A DNA stretch of 64,000 bases from Verrucomicrobiota bacterium (lineage in GTDB: Bacteria > Verrucomicrobiota > Verrucomicrobiia > Limisphaerales > UBA9464): positions 1 to 64,000 of the forward strand of contig JAFLEF010000003.1 of NCBI GenBank assembly GCA_017309115.1. The letters are read 5' to 3'. The first letter of the stretch is position 1. The number at the start of each line of letters is the position of its first letter. Position numbers and translations under genes: made by a program. Below are positions 39,201 through 48,200 of this stretch, piece by piece. The notes below the pieces were generated by a model. The model was not told where the DNA came from, made no database searches, and worked only from the letters and a program-made list of their open reading frames with translations.

Positions 39201-42047
39201 CCGATTGTGCTGCTGCGGGCCAGTCAGGTCGGACAGATGGTTTTGTTACGGGAGGTTCTCCAGATGCATGCCTTTTGGAGATTGAAGGGGCTGTTGGCGG
39301 ACCTGGTGTTGGTCAATGAAGACGAATCGACCTACCGACAAAACGTCCACGACCAAATCATGGGCTTGGTGGCTTCGGGAATCGGTGCCAAGGAATTGGA
39401 TCGACCGGGCGGCGTGTTTGTTCGCCGCCGGGAACAGATTCGCCCGGAGGAGTTCGCCCTGTTGCAGAGCGCCGCGCGAATTGTGCTGCGCGATGATTTG
39501 GGGTCGCTCACCGAACAGGGCCGAAGGCGGGTGCGTACGCCGGTTATGCCAGCAGTGCACGAACCCTCTCGCCGCCGCGGTCCCCAGACGGAGCCCGAAC
39601 CGACGGTTGGACCGGTGCTTCAATTTGAAAACGGCTACGGCGGTTTTTCCCCGAAAGGAGACGAGTACGTCATCCACCTTCCGCCGGGGCAGGAAACGCC
39701 GGCTCCCTGGGTGAATGTCATTGCCAACCCGGACTTCGGAACAATCTGCTCGGAAAGCGGTTCGACCTACACCTGGGCAGAGAACTGCCACGAGTATCGG
39801 CTGACGCCTTGGGGCAATGATCCGGTCTGCGATCGTAGTGGGGAGGCGCTGTACCTCCGGGACGAGGAGACCGGCCGGTTCTGGTCCCCGACACCTCAAC
39901 CGGCTCGGGGGGAAACTCCGTATCTGACTCGACATGGATTCGGCTATACCGTGTATGAACATAGTGAAGAAGGGCTGACTTCGGAGGTGTGGGTGTATGT
40001 GGATGTCGAGGATCCGGTGAAGTTCGTTCGGTTGAAGTTGCGGAACACTTCTCGCCGCAGCCGGAGCCTGACCGCGTGGGCCTATTGGGAATGGGTGTTG
40101 GGTGAACACCGGGCGAGCCAGGTAATGCATCACGTGACGGACTACGAGGAGGCCACTGGCCTGCTATGGATCCGCAATGCCTATCACAGCGACCTGGGCG
40201 ATCGCTGCGCGGTTGTGGGAGGCTCCGGAACCGTCGCTTCGTTTACCGGTGATCGAAACGAGTTCATCGGCAGAAATGGCGACTTGTCGGACCCGGCCGC
40301 CCTCCACCGCGTCGGTCTCTCCAATCGCTTTGGCGCAGCGCTGGATTCGTGCGCCGCGTTGCAGATGGCTGTCCAGCTGGGGCCAGGCGAGGAGACCGAG
40401 TTGGTCTTTTGTCTGGGGTCGTCGTCCGATCCTCAACGGCTGCGGACTGCCTTCGCTAAAGCGCGGTCGGTGGCTGGTGCTAGGTCAGCTCTCGCGCGCG
40501 TGCATCACCAGTGGCAGCAGGTGCTGGGGGCAGTCCAAGTCGAGACGCCGCATCGATCCGTCAACTTGTTGGTCAATGGCTGGCTGCCCTACCAGGTTCT
40601 GTCGTCCCGGCTGTGGGCGCGCAGCGGTTTCTATCAGTCCGGGGGCGCGTTTGGATTTCGAGATCAGCTTCAAGACGCCATGGCTTTGGTACATGCCCGT
40701 CCGGATCTATTGCGGGAGCAGATCCTGCGGGCGGCCAGCCGACAGTTTCGCGAGGGCGACGTGCAACACTGGTGGCATCCCCCGACCCTGCGGGGCGTCC
40801 GAACCCGGTTCTCGGATGACTTCCTCTGGCTGCCGTTGGCGGTCATCCGTTACGTGGAGATCACCGGCGACCATTCCCTTCTGGCCGAGTCGGTTCCGTA
40901 TTTGGAAGGGAGGCCGCTGCGAGACGAGGAGGAGGCCTTCTACGACCAGCCCAATACGTCAACGGAGGTCGCTTCGATTTACGACCACTGTGGGCGAGCG
41001 CTCCGCTTGGGGCTGCGGTTTGGGGCGCATGGATTGCCGTTGATGGGCTGTGGTGACTGGAATGACGGCATGAACCGGGTGGGGCACGAGGGGAAGGGTG
41101 AGAGCGTCTGGCTCGCATTCTTTCTGTACGACATCCTGATTCGATTTGCGGTGCTTGCCGAAAGGGAAGGGGACGGGACTTGGGCGGTGACCTGTCGGGA
41201 ACAGGCGACCCGATTGCGCCAGGCTACGGAACAGTATGGTTGGGACGGTCGGTGGTATCGACGAGCCTATTTCGATGACGGAGAACCGCTGGGTTCCTCC
41301 CGCAATGTGGAGTGTCAGATTGATGCGTTGCCTCAAGCGTGGGCCGTACTTTCTGGATTGGCGGAACCGGGCCGCCAAAAAACGGCCCTCGCTTCGGTGG
41401 CGCATCGACTGGTGCATCGAGACGGCGGACTCATTCAGTTGTTCGATCCACCCTTTTCCGAGGGCACACTCGATCCCGGTTACATCAAAGGCTATGTGCC
41501 GGGAGTCCGGGAGAACGGTGGCCAATACACGCATGCGGCAGTATGGACCGTCATGGCCTTTGCGATGGCGGGCGAGAAATCGCTCTCCTGGGAACTGTTC
41601 GATCTCATTGATCCCATTCGTCACGGAGGCTCACCGGAGGCGATTGAGCGCTATCGGGTGGAACCTTATGTTTTGGCGGCGGATGTGTACGGAGTTGAAC
41701 CTCATACGGGTCGGGGAGGGTGGACGTGGTACACCGGTTCGGCGGGGTGGATGTATCGGTTGCTGGTAGAAACCTTCCTGGGGCTGCAACGGGAAGGATC
41801 CCGTATTCGATTTACCCCGCGAGTTCCTGCAAGTTGGTCCGGGGTGCGTATTCGCTACCGCTTCGGGACGACCGAATATGTGTTTGCGTTTCAAACAGGC
41901 ACTCCGGAACCCGGCGGACCTCGCTTTAGTCTGGATGGAACTCCCGGGGAACGCGGGCAGGACTGGCTGGAGTTGGTGGATGACCAGCGGGAACATCAGG
42001 TAGATGTGTGGCCGTTCGCGGACCGGGATGGCGGTCCCCTAGCTTGA
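33228..42047 (+). CDS. ndvB: Cyclic beta-1,2-glucan synthase (NdvB-like)
   Basis: A 2,939-residue inner-membrane enzyme that polymerises UDP-glucose to beta-1,2-glucan, trims it and cyclises it for export to the periplasm (osmotic adaptation). Order: helices near 444-507; GT84 transferase domain with ITLDADTQLPRDA near 660 and RRRHRWIRGDW near 807; helices near 854-1024; a glucoamylase-like domain about 1065-1600 (GLLSGLTAWDLGYLS, SYMAHHQGMTLLG); two beta-sandwich phosphorylase modules; and a GH94 catalytic domain with GCGDWNDGMNRVG near 2605. The ATG at 33228 with GAGGTG upstream is the start; a TTG at 33159 overlaps the sigma-54-like box. Length and order match the Brucella/Agrobacterium/Sinorhizobium enzymes. 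Confidence 0.95.
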   Translation: MKLAQILGYLEFRRQSLSLPEDGNSSESWSRIGEGDRPAENGSSSRFGNPINHLPGDADVGGLMGVDALVHLARTLVSQHRLGPRKGPDRLLPRLDENERVLSQHHQELLNDTGSSQRAPAAEWLLDNYYVIKEQIRLARRHLPRGFSRELPHLADGPCANFPRVYELARQLVGHVDGRVDGEHLNRFIQAYQEHASLKLGELWAIPIMLRLALIENLRRVATEVSRARLEQLEAGRWADQMLEVAERDSSRLIVAVARMVEAAGRPSPAFMVEFWRRTQGRLPALAPVSGWVEVWLKGEGTRIEQLIHSETQRQAAEQVSVGNSITSLRLLQSLDWREFVEAHSVVEQELRKDPAGTYPLMDFGTRDHYRHAVERMARHSDCDELEVARQAVRLSDQAGRNPSNRDGHVGFFLMDGGRTALEEAVAYRPPFADRLERHFRNHALLGYLGGVGLITLMVWGAGVIQWSRGSPEMLPGIWIAGCLLLVGSQLGVALVNWWATRAIRPDVLPRLDFGEGIPDSHRCLIAVPCLLTDPATIEGLINNLEIHHLGNRDPNVFLALLTDLPDASQAQLPGDAGKVEQARQGLAGLNARYQVGAVPRFYLFHRERRWNAQERIWMGYERKRGKLRQLNRCLRGVAEEDVQVLVGDLSRLPSIRYVITLDADTQLPRDAARQLAGSMAHPLNRPHYDSSRGRVTEGYGILQPRVAVSLPSASRSLFARLFAGEPGLDPYTRSVSDVYQDLFHEGSFIGKGIYDVDAFERALEERFPENRILSHDLIEGSYARSGLVSDVVLFEGFPARYTADTRRRHRWIRGDWQIATWLLPRVPGSDVRQVANPINALSRWKIFDNLRRSLVPVALLSLLVAGWFLPSLAASLAWTLGLLVVVLLPGLLASLTSIVTKPDDVPWRAQIYQTGRTFLEQICQGLLTVIFLPYDAWVCLDATLRTLARLAFTRRHLLEWQTSGEIEGREPTELAAYARTMMSAPSAAIATGLAVLAFQPAGAWVSVPFLVGWFAAPWIGWRISQPISEQRTPLNREQIQFLRRIARQTWAYFDTWMNQEEHGLPPDNFQEYPQPIVATRTSPTNIGMGLLSGLTAWDLGYLSTGRFLDRIEDCLRTLQELPRHEGHFFNWYDTRTLQAMAPSYLSTVDNGNLAAMLLVLRSGVKEVRDSNPLDTPVFSGLLDTLAVLRESLGSPRSKNRRAWLTSLETLLQSPPLLVSERMDRLQAIMGTLALEPSTEEVTSEYAFWRSELERQCRDHWQDWQRRCPWLERRAEVEAHPNELLQKLWRALNSAAEWNVPATEALLRAYLNSTESASSPERELGNALARDWENAVRQHSNEQARAEKLMTCCDGLARMDFSLLFDRTRELFSIGYNVAHHKLDSSCYDLLASEARLTSLVGIALGQVPKEHWFALGRQLTSVGGRPVLISWSGSMFEYLMPALITPSYDQTLLDASCRGAIRRQMEYGRELGLPWGVSESGYHLTDAQANYQYRAFGVPGLGFQRGLGDDQVIAPYASAMAVLFEPVAAVRNLHRLRDRGALGRFGFYEALDFTPARRPPGKPVAIVRSYMAHHQGMTLLGLAGVVLDRPMARRFLASPEFKSVELLLQERMPRESTYHLPDELAAPGTVAEAVLTPEAGFQVFKDPRGPTPEVHLLSNGRYHVMVTSAGAGYSRWNDFMLTRWREDTTRDAEGTFIYLRERGESQLWSVADQPTLQRTAAYEAIFSQGRAEFRDRRNDLEQYTEVSVSPEDDVEVRRVTLTNHTGRTRFIEVTTYSEVVLASAAADAAHPAFGKLFVETRILRAQQAILGTRRRRVATEQPPWAFQMLLLNGASGTPASFETDRLKFLGRNRSTRSPEALNGRVRSLSGTEGAVLDPILSIRRVVEVPAHGEARVTLVMGCGATEEGVRALVEKYQDPSLSDRVFDLAWTHGMVTLRHLNITETQAHLFGSLAGAVLYSQARWRASAALIQQNQRSQRGLWSLGISGDLPIVLLRASQVGQMVLLREVLQMHAFWRLKGLLADLVLVNEDESTYRQNVHDQIMGLVASGIGAKELDRPGGVFVRRREQIRPEEFALLQSAARIVLRDDLGSLTEQGRRRVRTPVMPAVHEPSRRRGPQTEPEPTVGPVLQFENGYGGFSPKGDEYVIHLPPGQETPAPWVNVIANPDFGTICSESGSTYTWAENCHEYRLTPWGNDPVCDRSGEALYLRDEETGRFWSPTPQPARGETPYLTRHGFGYTVYEHSEEGLTSEVWVYVDVEDPVKFVRLKLRNTSRRSRSLTAWAYWEWVLGEHRASQVMHHVTDYEEATGLLWIRNAYHSDLGDRCAVVGGSGTVASFTGDRNEFIGRNGDLSDPAALHRVGLSNRFGAALDSCAALQMAVQLGPGEETELVFCLGSSSDPQRLRTAFAKARSVAGARSALARVHHQWQQVLGAVQVETPHRSVNLLVNGWLPYQVLSSRLWARSGFYQSGGAFGFRDQLQDAMALVHARPDLLREQILRAASRQFREGDVQHWWHPPTLRGVRTRFSDDFLWLPLAVIRYVEITGDHSLLAESVPYLEGRPLRDEEEAFYDQPNTSTEVASIYDHCGRALRLGLRFGAHGLPLMGCGDWNDGMNRVGHEGKGESVWLAFFLYDILIRFAVLAEREGDGTWAVTCREQATRLRQATEQYGWDGRWYRRAYFDDGEPLGSSRNVECQIDALPQAWAVLSGLAEPGRQKTALASVAHRLVHRDGGLIQLFDPPFSEGTLDPGYIKGYVPGVRENGGQYTHAAVWTVMAFAMAGEKSLSWELFDLIDPIRHGGSPEAIERYRVEPYVLAADVYGVEPHTGRGGWTWYTGSAGWMYRLLVETFLGLQREGSRIRFTPRVPASWSGVRIRYRFGTTEYVFAFQTGTPEPGGPRFSLDGTPGERGQDWLELVDDQREHQVDVWPFADRDGGPLA

Positions 42048-42095
42048 GTTTTTGCTTTGTCCCGGACGTGTTCAGCGGGAGGGTTCCAACCAGCA

Positions 42096-42617
42096 ATGAA
42101 TCCGCCGCTTGTGGGTATCATCATGGGGTCCCAATCCGATTGGGACACGATGCAACATGCCGCCCAGCAATTGACCTCGCTGGGAGTTCCCTTTGAAACG
42201 CGAGTGGTCAGTGCTCACCGGACGCCGGACTTGTTGTTTGAGTATGCCCGGACGGCGGTGGACCGCGGTTTGGAAGTGATCATCGCTGGCGCCGGTGGAG
42301 CCGCCCATTTGCCCGGCATGTGTGCCAGTCAGACCTGTCTGCCGGTGCTGGGAGTGCCCGTTCAATCGAAGGCGCTCAACGGAATGGATTCCCTCTTGAG
42401 CATCGTGCAAATGCCCGGAGGAATTCCCGTGGGCACGCTGGCGATCGGTAAGGCGGGAGCCATCAATGCCGCCCTGTTGGCGACCGCCATATTGGGCAAC
42501 AAGAACCCCCGGTTTCGGCACGCCTACGAAGAATTCCGCCATCGCCAGACCGAATCTGTGCTGGCGCACCCGATTCCTGGATCGCCGTCGCCGACTCCCG
42601 TTGCCGGACCGAGTTAA
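42096..42617 (+). CDS. purE: PurE, N5-carboxyaminoimidazole ribonucleotide mutase
   Basis: Converts N5-CAIR to CAIR in purine synthesis. The 173-residue product has the whole class I signature: [46 protein letters not shown] and [10 protein letters not shown]. The ATG at 42096 gives [12 protein letters not shown]. No purK is adjacent. It lies 48 bp downstream of the glucan synthase, probably by chance or readthrough. Confidence 0.96.
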   Translation: MNPPLVGIIMGSQSDWDTMQHAAQQLTSLGVPFETRVVSAHRTPDLLFEYARTAVDRGLEVIIAGAGGAAHLPGMCASQTCLPVLGVPVQSKALNGMDSLLSIVQMPGGIPVGTLAIGKAGAINAALLATAILGNKNPRFRHAYEEFRHRQTESVLAHPIPGSPSPTPVAGPS

Positions 42618-42659
42618 TCCGTGGGCGGTGTTCGTTACGGGAATGTTGTGAGCTAATGC

Positions 42660-42686
42660 TTGCCAGTCCCGGGGCTTTGGTTCACT
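42660..42686 (+). promoter_or_regulatory. Bipartite motif upstream of pseudopilin 2
   Basis: TTGCCAG (42660-42666), 12 bases, GGTTCACT (42679-42686), 27 bases before the ATG. Both blocks and the gap equal those at 3659-3685. Confidence 0.4.
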
Positions 42687-42713
42687 TCCAGGGGCAGTTC
42701 AGCAAAGGTCCCT

Positions 42714-43466
42714 ATGAACACGCGGTGCGTTTTTTCAGGCCGGAACCATGGCTTCACCTTGATCGAACTCCTGGTGGTCATTGCGATCATCGCCATTTTG
42801 GCGGGGATGCTCCTGCCGGCGCTGTCCAAGGCGAAGGAGAAAGCCCAGCGCACGGCGTGCATCAACAATTTCAAGCAACTGCTGCTGGCGCACACGATGT
42901 ACGCCAATGACAACAGCGACCGCATCGCACCACCCAATTGCGGGGGGGCATCGGGGGCGGCTAATGCGTCCCTGCCCGCCGGTTGGTTGTACAAGCCCGG
43001 GGAAGCGCTGGCCAAGGGCACCAACTTCCCGGGACCGACAAAGGGCCTGTTCTATCCCACCCTGCAGAGTTGGAAGATGTATCAGTGTCCCGTTCATCGA
43101 ACCAACACGGCGGCGTGGCGGCAGAGCACCATCAAGTTCACCAGCTATTTGATGAGCGGTGTGGTCATTTCCGCACCGGACAGCTTCGAGTGGTCGGTCG
43201 GCGCGATCGGACGCACCTTCAAGACCAGTTCGTTTCAGCCCACGGACATGCTGTTTTGGGAAACCGACGAGAAAGACCCCGGTTACTTCAACGATGGTTC
43301 CTCCAGTCCGTCCGAAGGTTTTTCCAAGCGCCACAATACGGGAGCCATTGTCGGCTTGATGGGTGGCCATTTCGAGTATCTGAAATGGAAGAAGTACTAC
43401 GATTTGCTGGCCGATCCTCAGCGCAACCCTTTGTGGTGCTTCCCTAACTCCAAAAATGGCCGCTGA
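42714..43466 (+). CDS. Pseudopilin-like prepilin protein
   Basis: A 250-residue relative of the protein at 3721-4644. The leader ends NHG and is followed by [19 protein letters not shown] and then [14 protein letters not shown], so the first 45 mature residues are nearly identical. The body holds cysteines typical of the family (CINNFKQ, YQCPVHR). The C-terminal motif reads [14 protein letters not shown]9-GG where the family has H-X9-DG. The ATG at 42714 gives a 16-residue leader. Its last 11 bases overlap the downstream lipoprotein gene, so the two are coupled. Confidence 0.93.
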   Translation: MNTRCVFSGRNHGFTLIELLVVIAIIAILAGMLLPALSKAKEKAQRTACINNFKQLLLAHTMYANDNSDRIAPPNCGGASGAANASLPAGWLYKPGEALAKGTNFPGPTKGLFYPTLQSWKMYQCPVHRTNTAAWRQSTIKFTSYLMSGVVISAPDSFEWSVGAIGRTFKTSSFQPTDMLFWETDEKDPGYFNDGSSSPSEGFSKRHNTGAIVGLMGGHFEYLKWKKYYDLLADPQRNPLWCFPNSKNGR

Positions 43467-43827
43467 CGTGACGGGAAGACGAATTCATGTGGGCCTGATG
43501 CTGTGGGTGCTGGCGGCGGTCATTTCGGGCTGCGGTCGAGCCCAGAATCCGGAGGAAGGTGTCAAGTCCCTCGAGCAGACATTTGCCAATCCGGCGACAG
43601 TGCCGGCGATCGAACTGGCCATCGCCGCGGTGAAAACCAATGACCTTGGGCAGGGGGTGGTGGCGTTGCAGACGGCCAAGCAGATTCCGGGTTTGTCTCC
43701 GGAACAGCTGCAAACCGTAGAGGAAACCGCGCAGGCGTTGACTCAGGAGTTGTTGCGACGGGCCGATGCCGGGGATGCCCGGGCGAAGGCCGATCTGGAG
43801 TTGATCGAAAGGTCCCGTTCGCAGTAG
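43456..43827 (+). CDS. Small lipoprotein with helical repeat-like body
   Basis: A 123-residue lipoprotein: signal [13 protein letters not shown] with Cys about residue 26, then an Ala/Leu/Glu-rich helical body ([39 protein letters not shown]). It overlaps the pseudopilin gene by 11 bases, which argues for a joint role, perhaps as a pilotin-like partner; that is inference. No catalytic motif is seen. Confidence 0.8.
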   Translation: MAADVTGRRIHVGLMLWVLAAVISGCGRAQNPEEGVKSLEQTFANPATVPAIELAIAAVKTNDLGQGVVALQTAKQIPGLSPEQLQTVEETAQALTQELLRRADAGDARAKADLELIERSRSQ

Positions 43828-43893
43828 GCGGGGAAATGTCCCCGGGATGCGACATTGTGGCGGTGACCACTTTCGGACTAGGCTTTCGACTTT

Positions 43894-44220
43894 ATGAGTC
43901 AACCGGCCTGTCCGATGTGCGAAACGACCGAGGTACTGGAGCATTCCGAGCGCTGGGAATGTGTGACCTGTGGCCATGAGTGGGCGAAGGCGGCGGAACC
44001 CGAAAAGGCACGGGTGGTGAAGGACGCCCACGGGACGGTCCTGGCCGATGGCGATCAGGTGATCCTAATCAAGGATCTTCCGCTGAAAGGTTCGTCTCAG
44101 GTGCTCAAGGGCGGCACCAAGTCCAAACCCATTCGCCTGGTGGAAGGCGATCACGAGATTTCCTGCAAGATGGAAGGCATCTCCATCGGCTTGAAGGCGT
44201 GTTTCGTTCGCAAGGCCTGA
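43894..44220 (+). CDS. PhnA/YjdM-like zinc-ribbon protein
   Basis: A 108-residue protein: N-terminal zinc ribbon (CPMCETTE, CVTCGHEW), then the PhnA C-terminal domain (DAHGTVLADGDQVILIKDL, KGGTKSKPIRLVEGDHEI, GLKACFVRK). The family is widespread; the phosphonate role suggested by its name is not established. The -10-like TAGGCT at about 43880 is close to the ATG. Confidence 0.9.
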   Translation: MSQPACPMCETTEVLEHSERWECVTCGHEWAKAAEPEKARVVKDAHGTVLADGDQVILIKDLPLKGSSQVLKGGTKSKPIRLVEGDHEISCKMEGISIGLKACFVRKA

Positions 44221-44308
44221 AGGTGGTCAGCGGAAGTCGTTGGGTGTTCCCTCGAGTTCTCCCTTGGGTGCATTGCTCCGGGCGTGACTGGGGCCCAGGC
44301 TGCCGGTT

Positions 44309-45118
44309 ATGGCGTTTTGTGACCTGGGGGACGTGCCGTTGTATTACGAGTTGGCCGGACAGGGGGAACCCGTTCTGTTCCTCCAAGGCGTGGGTGTCGC
44401 GGGCAACGGTTGGCGTCCCCAGGTGGAAACGCTGCAGCATCGCTTCGCGACCCTGATCTGCGACAATCGGGGCCTCGGTCGGAGCGTCCCCTGTCACGGA
44501 CCCATCCGCGTGGAGACCATGGCGCGGGACGCCTTGCAGTTGCTCGCGGAAGTGGGCTGGGACCGGGCCCACGTTGTGGGGCACTCCTTGGGCGGATTGA
44601 TTGCTCAGGAACTGGCCCTGCAGGCGCCTCAACGTGTCCGGAGCCTTTCACTGATGTGCACCTTTGCCCGGGGACGTCAGGCTGCCCGGGTGACGCCGTG
44701 GGTGCTCTGGATGACCTGGCGGACCAGGGTCGGATCGCGCCGGAATCGCCGCCGGGCATTCCTGGAACTCCTGTATCCCCCCGAAGCCTTGATGGGCGTG
44801 GATTTGGATCAACGGGCTGCCCAGGTGGCCGACTGGATCGGACGTGATTTGGCTGATTCACCGCCCGTCCTCATGAAACAGCTTCGGGCCATGAGCCGGC
44901 ATGATCTGAGCGCTCGGTTGGGGGAACTGGCAGGCATTCCCACCTGGATCCTGAGCGCCGCCCAGGATCGCATCGCTTGTCCGTCCTATGGCGAAGAGCT
45001 TTCTCGCCGAATTCCCAACTCGGTCTTTGAAATCATGCCGGGCGCCGCGCATGGGGTTACGCTGCACCGTCCCGAAGAGGTCAACACCCGCTTGATTCGC
45101 TTTCTGACCGGAACGTGA
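44309..45118 (+). CDS. Alpha/beta hydrolase
   Basis: A 269-residue serine hydrolase of the 3-oxoadipate enol-lactonase-like group. Catalytic triad candidates: Ser in GHSLGG near residue 95, Asp in SAAQDRIACP and His in GAAHGVTLH. An oxyanion-type FLQGVGVAGNGW follows the first strand. No signal peptide. Substrate unknown. It stands alone between the PhnA-like gene and the sensor kinase. Confidence 0.92.
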   Translation: MAFCDLGDVPLYYELAGQGEPVLFLQGVGVAGNGWRPQVETLQHRFATLICDNRGLGRSVPCHGPIRVETMARDALQLLAEVGWDRAHVVGHSLGGLIAQELALQAPQRVRSLSLMCTFARGRQAARVTPWVLWMTWRTRVGSRRNRRRAFLELLYPPEALMGVDLDQRAAQVADWIGRDLADSPPVLMKQLRAMSRHDLSARLGELAGIPTWILSAAQDRIACPSYGEELSRRIPNSVFEIMPGAAHGVTLHRPEEVNTRLIRFLTGT

Positions 45119-45201
45119 GGAACCCATTCCTCGAGGAACTCCGGCGGAAAGCGGTCAGTTTCAGTTAGGCGTCCGGTCGGGGTTAGTTTAACCAGAGGCC
45201 G

Positions 45202-48200
45202 ATGTCCGAAACGTCCCCTGTCCCCGAGCCAGAACCGCCGCCGTCGGCGTCCGGCGCGGGCAACTTGGCGGCCCGCCGCGAACTACTTCGGCGCAATCTG
45301 CTGCGCGCGAATACCGCGGTGGGTGTGGTCCTGGCCACCGTCCTGATTTTGGCGGGGGCGGCGTGGTGGCAGGGGTTTCGCGCGACGCAGATGCAGTCTG
45401 TGGCCCTGCGGGAACAGCAGCGGGCGGAGCAGGCGGAAACAGCGTCGCGGCGGGAACTGTGGCGTTCGCTGCTGGCGGAGGCCCGGGCCACTCGGGCGGG
45501 TGAGTCGCTGGAGCGTCGTCAGGGGAGTTTAAATGCGGTGCGACGGGCCGCGGCGATTGCCCCGACCTCGGAGTTGCGCCAGGAGGCCGTAGCCGGACTG
45601 GCCTTACCGGAGTTCCAGTTGGAAATGTCACTCCCGTTGGACGCGGAGGCCCGGGTTTATGAGTTCGATCCAGCCCTGATTCACTGCGCCCTGGGATTGA
45701 CCAACGGGGACGTAATCGTTCGGCGGTTGTCGGACGGCTTGGAAACCCGGCGGCTAAGTCTCTCCCAGGGGCCGATTCCCCCAGAGCAAGGGCGGCCCTT
45801 GTTGCTGGAGTTTAGCCCGGACGGATCCCTTCTGTCGGTTCGGTACAGCCGCGGGGCTTTCGCGGTTTGGGAAGTGGTGACAGGCCGAGTGCGGTTCGTG
45901 CGGGATGCCGACAAATTGCGCCGACCAGCGAGCCGGGCGTTGTTTAGCAGCGACGGCCGATTTGTCGTGGCGCCGGTGTTCACTCCAGACGGTTTCGAGG
46001 TCATGGACTCCGAGACGGGCCGGACCGTCGCGCACTTCCCTCAGATTAGTTCCTTTCACCACGCGGCGGTACGTCCCGGTGCCACGCAGTTCGCTGCTTA
46101 CTCCGACGGCAAGGTGTCGGTGTTCGACTGGGCATCGCTAAAGGTCCGCGATGAGTTTCCCTGTCCCACTGGGGCTCGCCGGCTGGCGTGGAGTCAAGAT
46201 GGTCGGCAGTTGGCGGTGGTGGGAAACAGTCTCGAGGCTGAAGTCTGGGATCTGGAGAGCCGGCAAATGCGAAGGCTCGCTGGTCACCGGGACAGCCTTT
46301 TCGACGTGATGTTTGATCCGTCGGGAGAGCGTCTTGCCACCTGCTCGTTCGACGGCACCACCCGGTTGTGGGATTTGCGCAACGGCCGGCTCCTGGGTGT
46401 GACAACCGATCGGCGGATGGTTCGCTGGGGGACGGAGGAGCGCACCGGATGGACCGTGTCGAAGGAACAGTTGGAGGTTCGCCGATATGTGGAGAGTCCC
46501 GCCTACCGGTCCAAGTTGGGAACGCCGGGTCAGGCGGACGGAACCGCTTTTGACGTGAGCCCGGATGGGTCCTGGGCGGTGACCCGTGCCAATGGCGGCG
46601 ACCTGCTGGTGTGGAATCTGACCCATCCCGGTGGCCCGGAAGTCGTGCTGTCTGGCGGCGTGGATTCCCTTTCGTTCCATCCGCACGAAGCGAAGTTGTT
46701 CCTGACGCGCAGCGGTCGGTTGGAGGAACGCGATTTTAGGGTGATCACCAACTCCGATCGCATCTCGTTTCGCCTGGGTGAACCGCGTCCGCTGCCCGGT
46801 GTTCCCGACCGGAAATTGTACCAAGTGATTTCGTCCGCCGAGGGCCGGACCCGCGCCTATGCGCATCCACTGACTGGCGCCATTTGGGTGGAACATTCCG
46901 GACGACAGTCGGCGATTGTGGCCTTGGACAAGGTCATGCACAGCAGCATGGAATCCCGGTCCGGCAGCGTTTGGGGAACGGGATCGATCACGCTGAGTCC
47001 GGATGGCAAGTGGCTGGTTTGCGGGGCGGATGGTTCGCTGGGAACCTACGCCTTCGACACGGCCACCGGGCAGCCCGTGGTGGCCTTGGATGACGGATCG
47101 GGTGGGGTGCAATTCAGCCCGGACGGACGTTGGCTGCTCTTGGCCAACGGGGAAGGGTGCCGGCTGTTTCGGACCGCTGATTGGAAACGGGTGTGGACGG
47201 TGCCGAGCGATCTGCGGACCCCCAGCTATGCCGGCGTGGCTGCTTTTTCCCCACGGGGAGATCTTGTGGCCTATGCGGGATCCTCCCAGAGCGCCCAGTT
47301 GTTGGAGACTGCCACCGGCCGGGTGCTCGCTGTGCTTCAGTCGCCATCCGGGTCACCCTTAAATGGACTGCGTTGGACGGCTGACGGTCGACGACTGGTG
47401 GGGGCGACCCGGGAGAACACGTTGGACATTTGGAAACCCGAGGTTTTGCGGCAGGAATTGACCGCTTTGGGCTTGGATTGGGATCTGCCCGATCTGCCGA
47501 TTTCCGCCCTGGCCCTGCCAACACCCTTGGCTCCGCCGGGCTTTCCCCGATGGATTGCGGGGATCATTCCGCTGACCATTGTGGTCGTCGCGGCAATTCT
47601 CCTCCTATCCCTGAGTCGGCATCGACAGCTGATCGAGGAATTCTCCCAGGCCGAAGACCGGGCTTCCCGGCGAGAGCGGGAACTCGCCGTCGAACGGGAG
47701 GTCAACGAATTGAAGGGACGATTCGTCTCCATGGTTTCACACGAGTTTCGGACGCCGCTCGGCATCACCATGAGCGCGGTGGAACTGCTGCGGAACTATT
47801 TGAACCGGCTGCCTCCCGCTAAGCTGGCCGAACTGCTGGAGGATATTTACCAATCCACACTGCGCATGTCCGGACTAATGGAGCAGGTCCTACTGTTGGG
47901 ACGGGTGGAATCCGGACGCGCGGGATTCCGCAGCCTGCCCTTGGACTTGCCGGAGTTGGTGGCGCGAATCGGAGATGAAACCCAGTCCGCCACCAATCGC
48001 CGGTGCGAGATTCGCGTCCGTGCCGAAGCCACGGATTTGGCTGGCGCCAGCGGGGACGAATCCTTGCTTCGCCACATCCTGTCCAATCTGGTGTCCAATG
48101 CGGTTAAGTACTCCCCAGCGGGTGGTCAAGTGGAGGTGGTGGTACGGCGCGCCCGCGATGAGGCGGTCTTCACGGTGGCAGACCAAGGCCTGGGAATTCC

